NCBI GenBank assembly: GCA_903959355.1
Contig: CAJBWJ010000079.1
Location: forward strand, 1 to 12,412
Source of the DNA: an uncultured bacterium
Lineage (GTDB): Bacteria > Patescibacteriota > Microgenomatia > UBA1400 > PJMF01
Reading direction: 5' to 3'
DNA length: 12,412 bases
Shown: one piece after another, positions 12,243-12,412 of the stretch
Position numbering within the stretch: position 1 is the stretch's first letter
How the letters are laid out: each line of letters starts with the position of its first letter
The notes under the pieces: model-generated
Told to the model about the DNA's origin: nothing
Databases searched by the model: none
The model's input: the letters and a program-made list of their open reading frames with translations, nothing else
Position numbers and translations under genes: made by a program

Positions 12243-12412
12243 ATGACTATGAACTTTAAGCTATACAAACATGTCATTTTTGATTTTGATGAGACTTTAG
12301 CCAAGTTGATTGTAGATTGGCCTTTTTGGCATAAAGAGATTATTCCTATCATTAAAAAATATGATGCAAGTTTTGATGAAAATACTTATCTAAACATGTA
12401 TTCAATCCATCA
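12243..12412 (+). CDS. HAD-superfamily hydrolase, N-terminal part
   Basis: The frame from ATG 12243 (or ATG 12249) is open to the window edge, giving 56 residues. VIFDFDETLAK at 11-21 is HAD motif I, where the first Asp is the nucleophile and the second the acid/base. The following helical stretch with WPFWHKEIIPIIKKY fits the start of a cap domain of the phosphoglycolate-phosphatase-like subgroup. The other motifs and the substrate lie beyond the window. It is divergent from the DUF5667-type gene with a 33-bp gap, so the promoters must overlap. No clear Shine-Dalgarno is seen. Confidence 0.8.
   Translation, partial: MTMNFKLYKHVIFDFDETLAKLIVDWPFWHKEIIPIIKKYDASFDENTYLNMYSIH

Overview
This 12.4-kb, AT-rich window looks like chromosome from a Candidate Phyla Radiation (Patescibacteria) bacterium. 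The evidence is indirect: short intergenic gaps, a shortened DNA polymerase III delta-like protein, an archaeal-type bifunctional glucose/mannose-phosphate isomerase, a secreted DUF5667-type protein, tRNA genes with no encoded CCA, and several genes that appear to start at or next to the mRNA 5' end. TAA, TAG and TGA all end genes here, so the code is standard. I cannot place it to a lineage.

Layout. At 1-290 is the tail of a DUF3800-like gene broken by an in-frame TAG. At 289-684, all on the minus strand, are a near-consensus promoter with a small structured RNA, a row of hairpins, a tRNA-Leu(UAG) and its promoter. A repeat-rich gap (661-792) follows. A plus-strand run then holds a YgjP-type metallopeptidase, a holA-like gene, a 149-bp palindromic MITE-like element, phosphomannomutase/phosphoglucomutase, phosphoglucose/phosphomannose isomerase, a strikingly degenerate enolase-like protein and lexA. 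A corrinoid adenosyltransferase converges on lexA. Between it and pyrG lies a candidate 180-nt RNA closed by a 17-bp terminal helix. Next come pyrG, rplS, yraN and tRNA-Glu(UUC) with a clear terminator. The segment 10417-11166 has its own promoter, a long multi-hairpin leader with a pseudoknot, a small membrane-protein ORF with a strong Shine-Dalgarno, a second branched RNA domain and a two-way terminator. A secreted DUF5667-type protein (minus) and the start of a HAD-family hydrolase (plus) end the window.

How the genes work together. The sugar-phosphate genes interconvert glucose-6-P, fructose-6-P, mannose-6-P and the corresponding 1-phosphates, feeding glycolysis and nucleotide-sugar synthesis. 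The enolase-like protein sits next to them but lacks several metal and catalytic residues. holA, lexA, pyrG, rplS and yraN are replication, SOS, nucleotide and ribosome housekeeping genes. The candidates for something undescribed are the RNA/membrane-ORF locus at 10417-11166, the end-paired RNA at 7526-7705, the enolase-like protein, and the MITE-like element whose right end may supply the -35 of the next operon.
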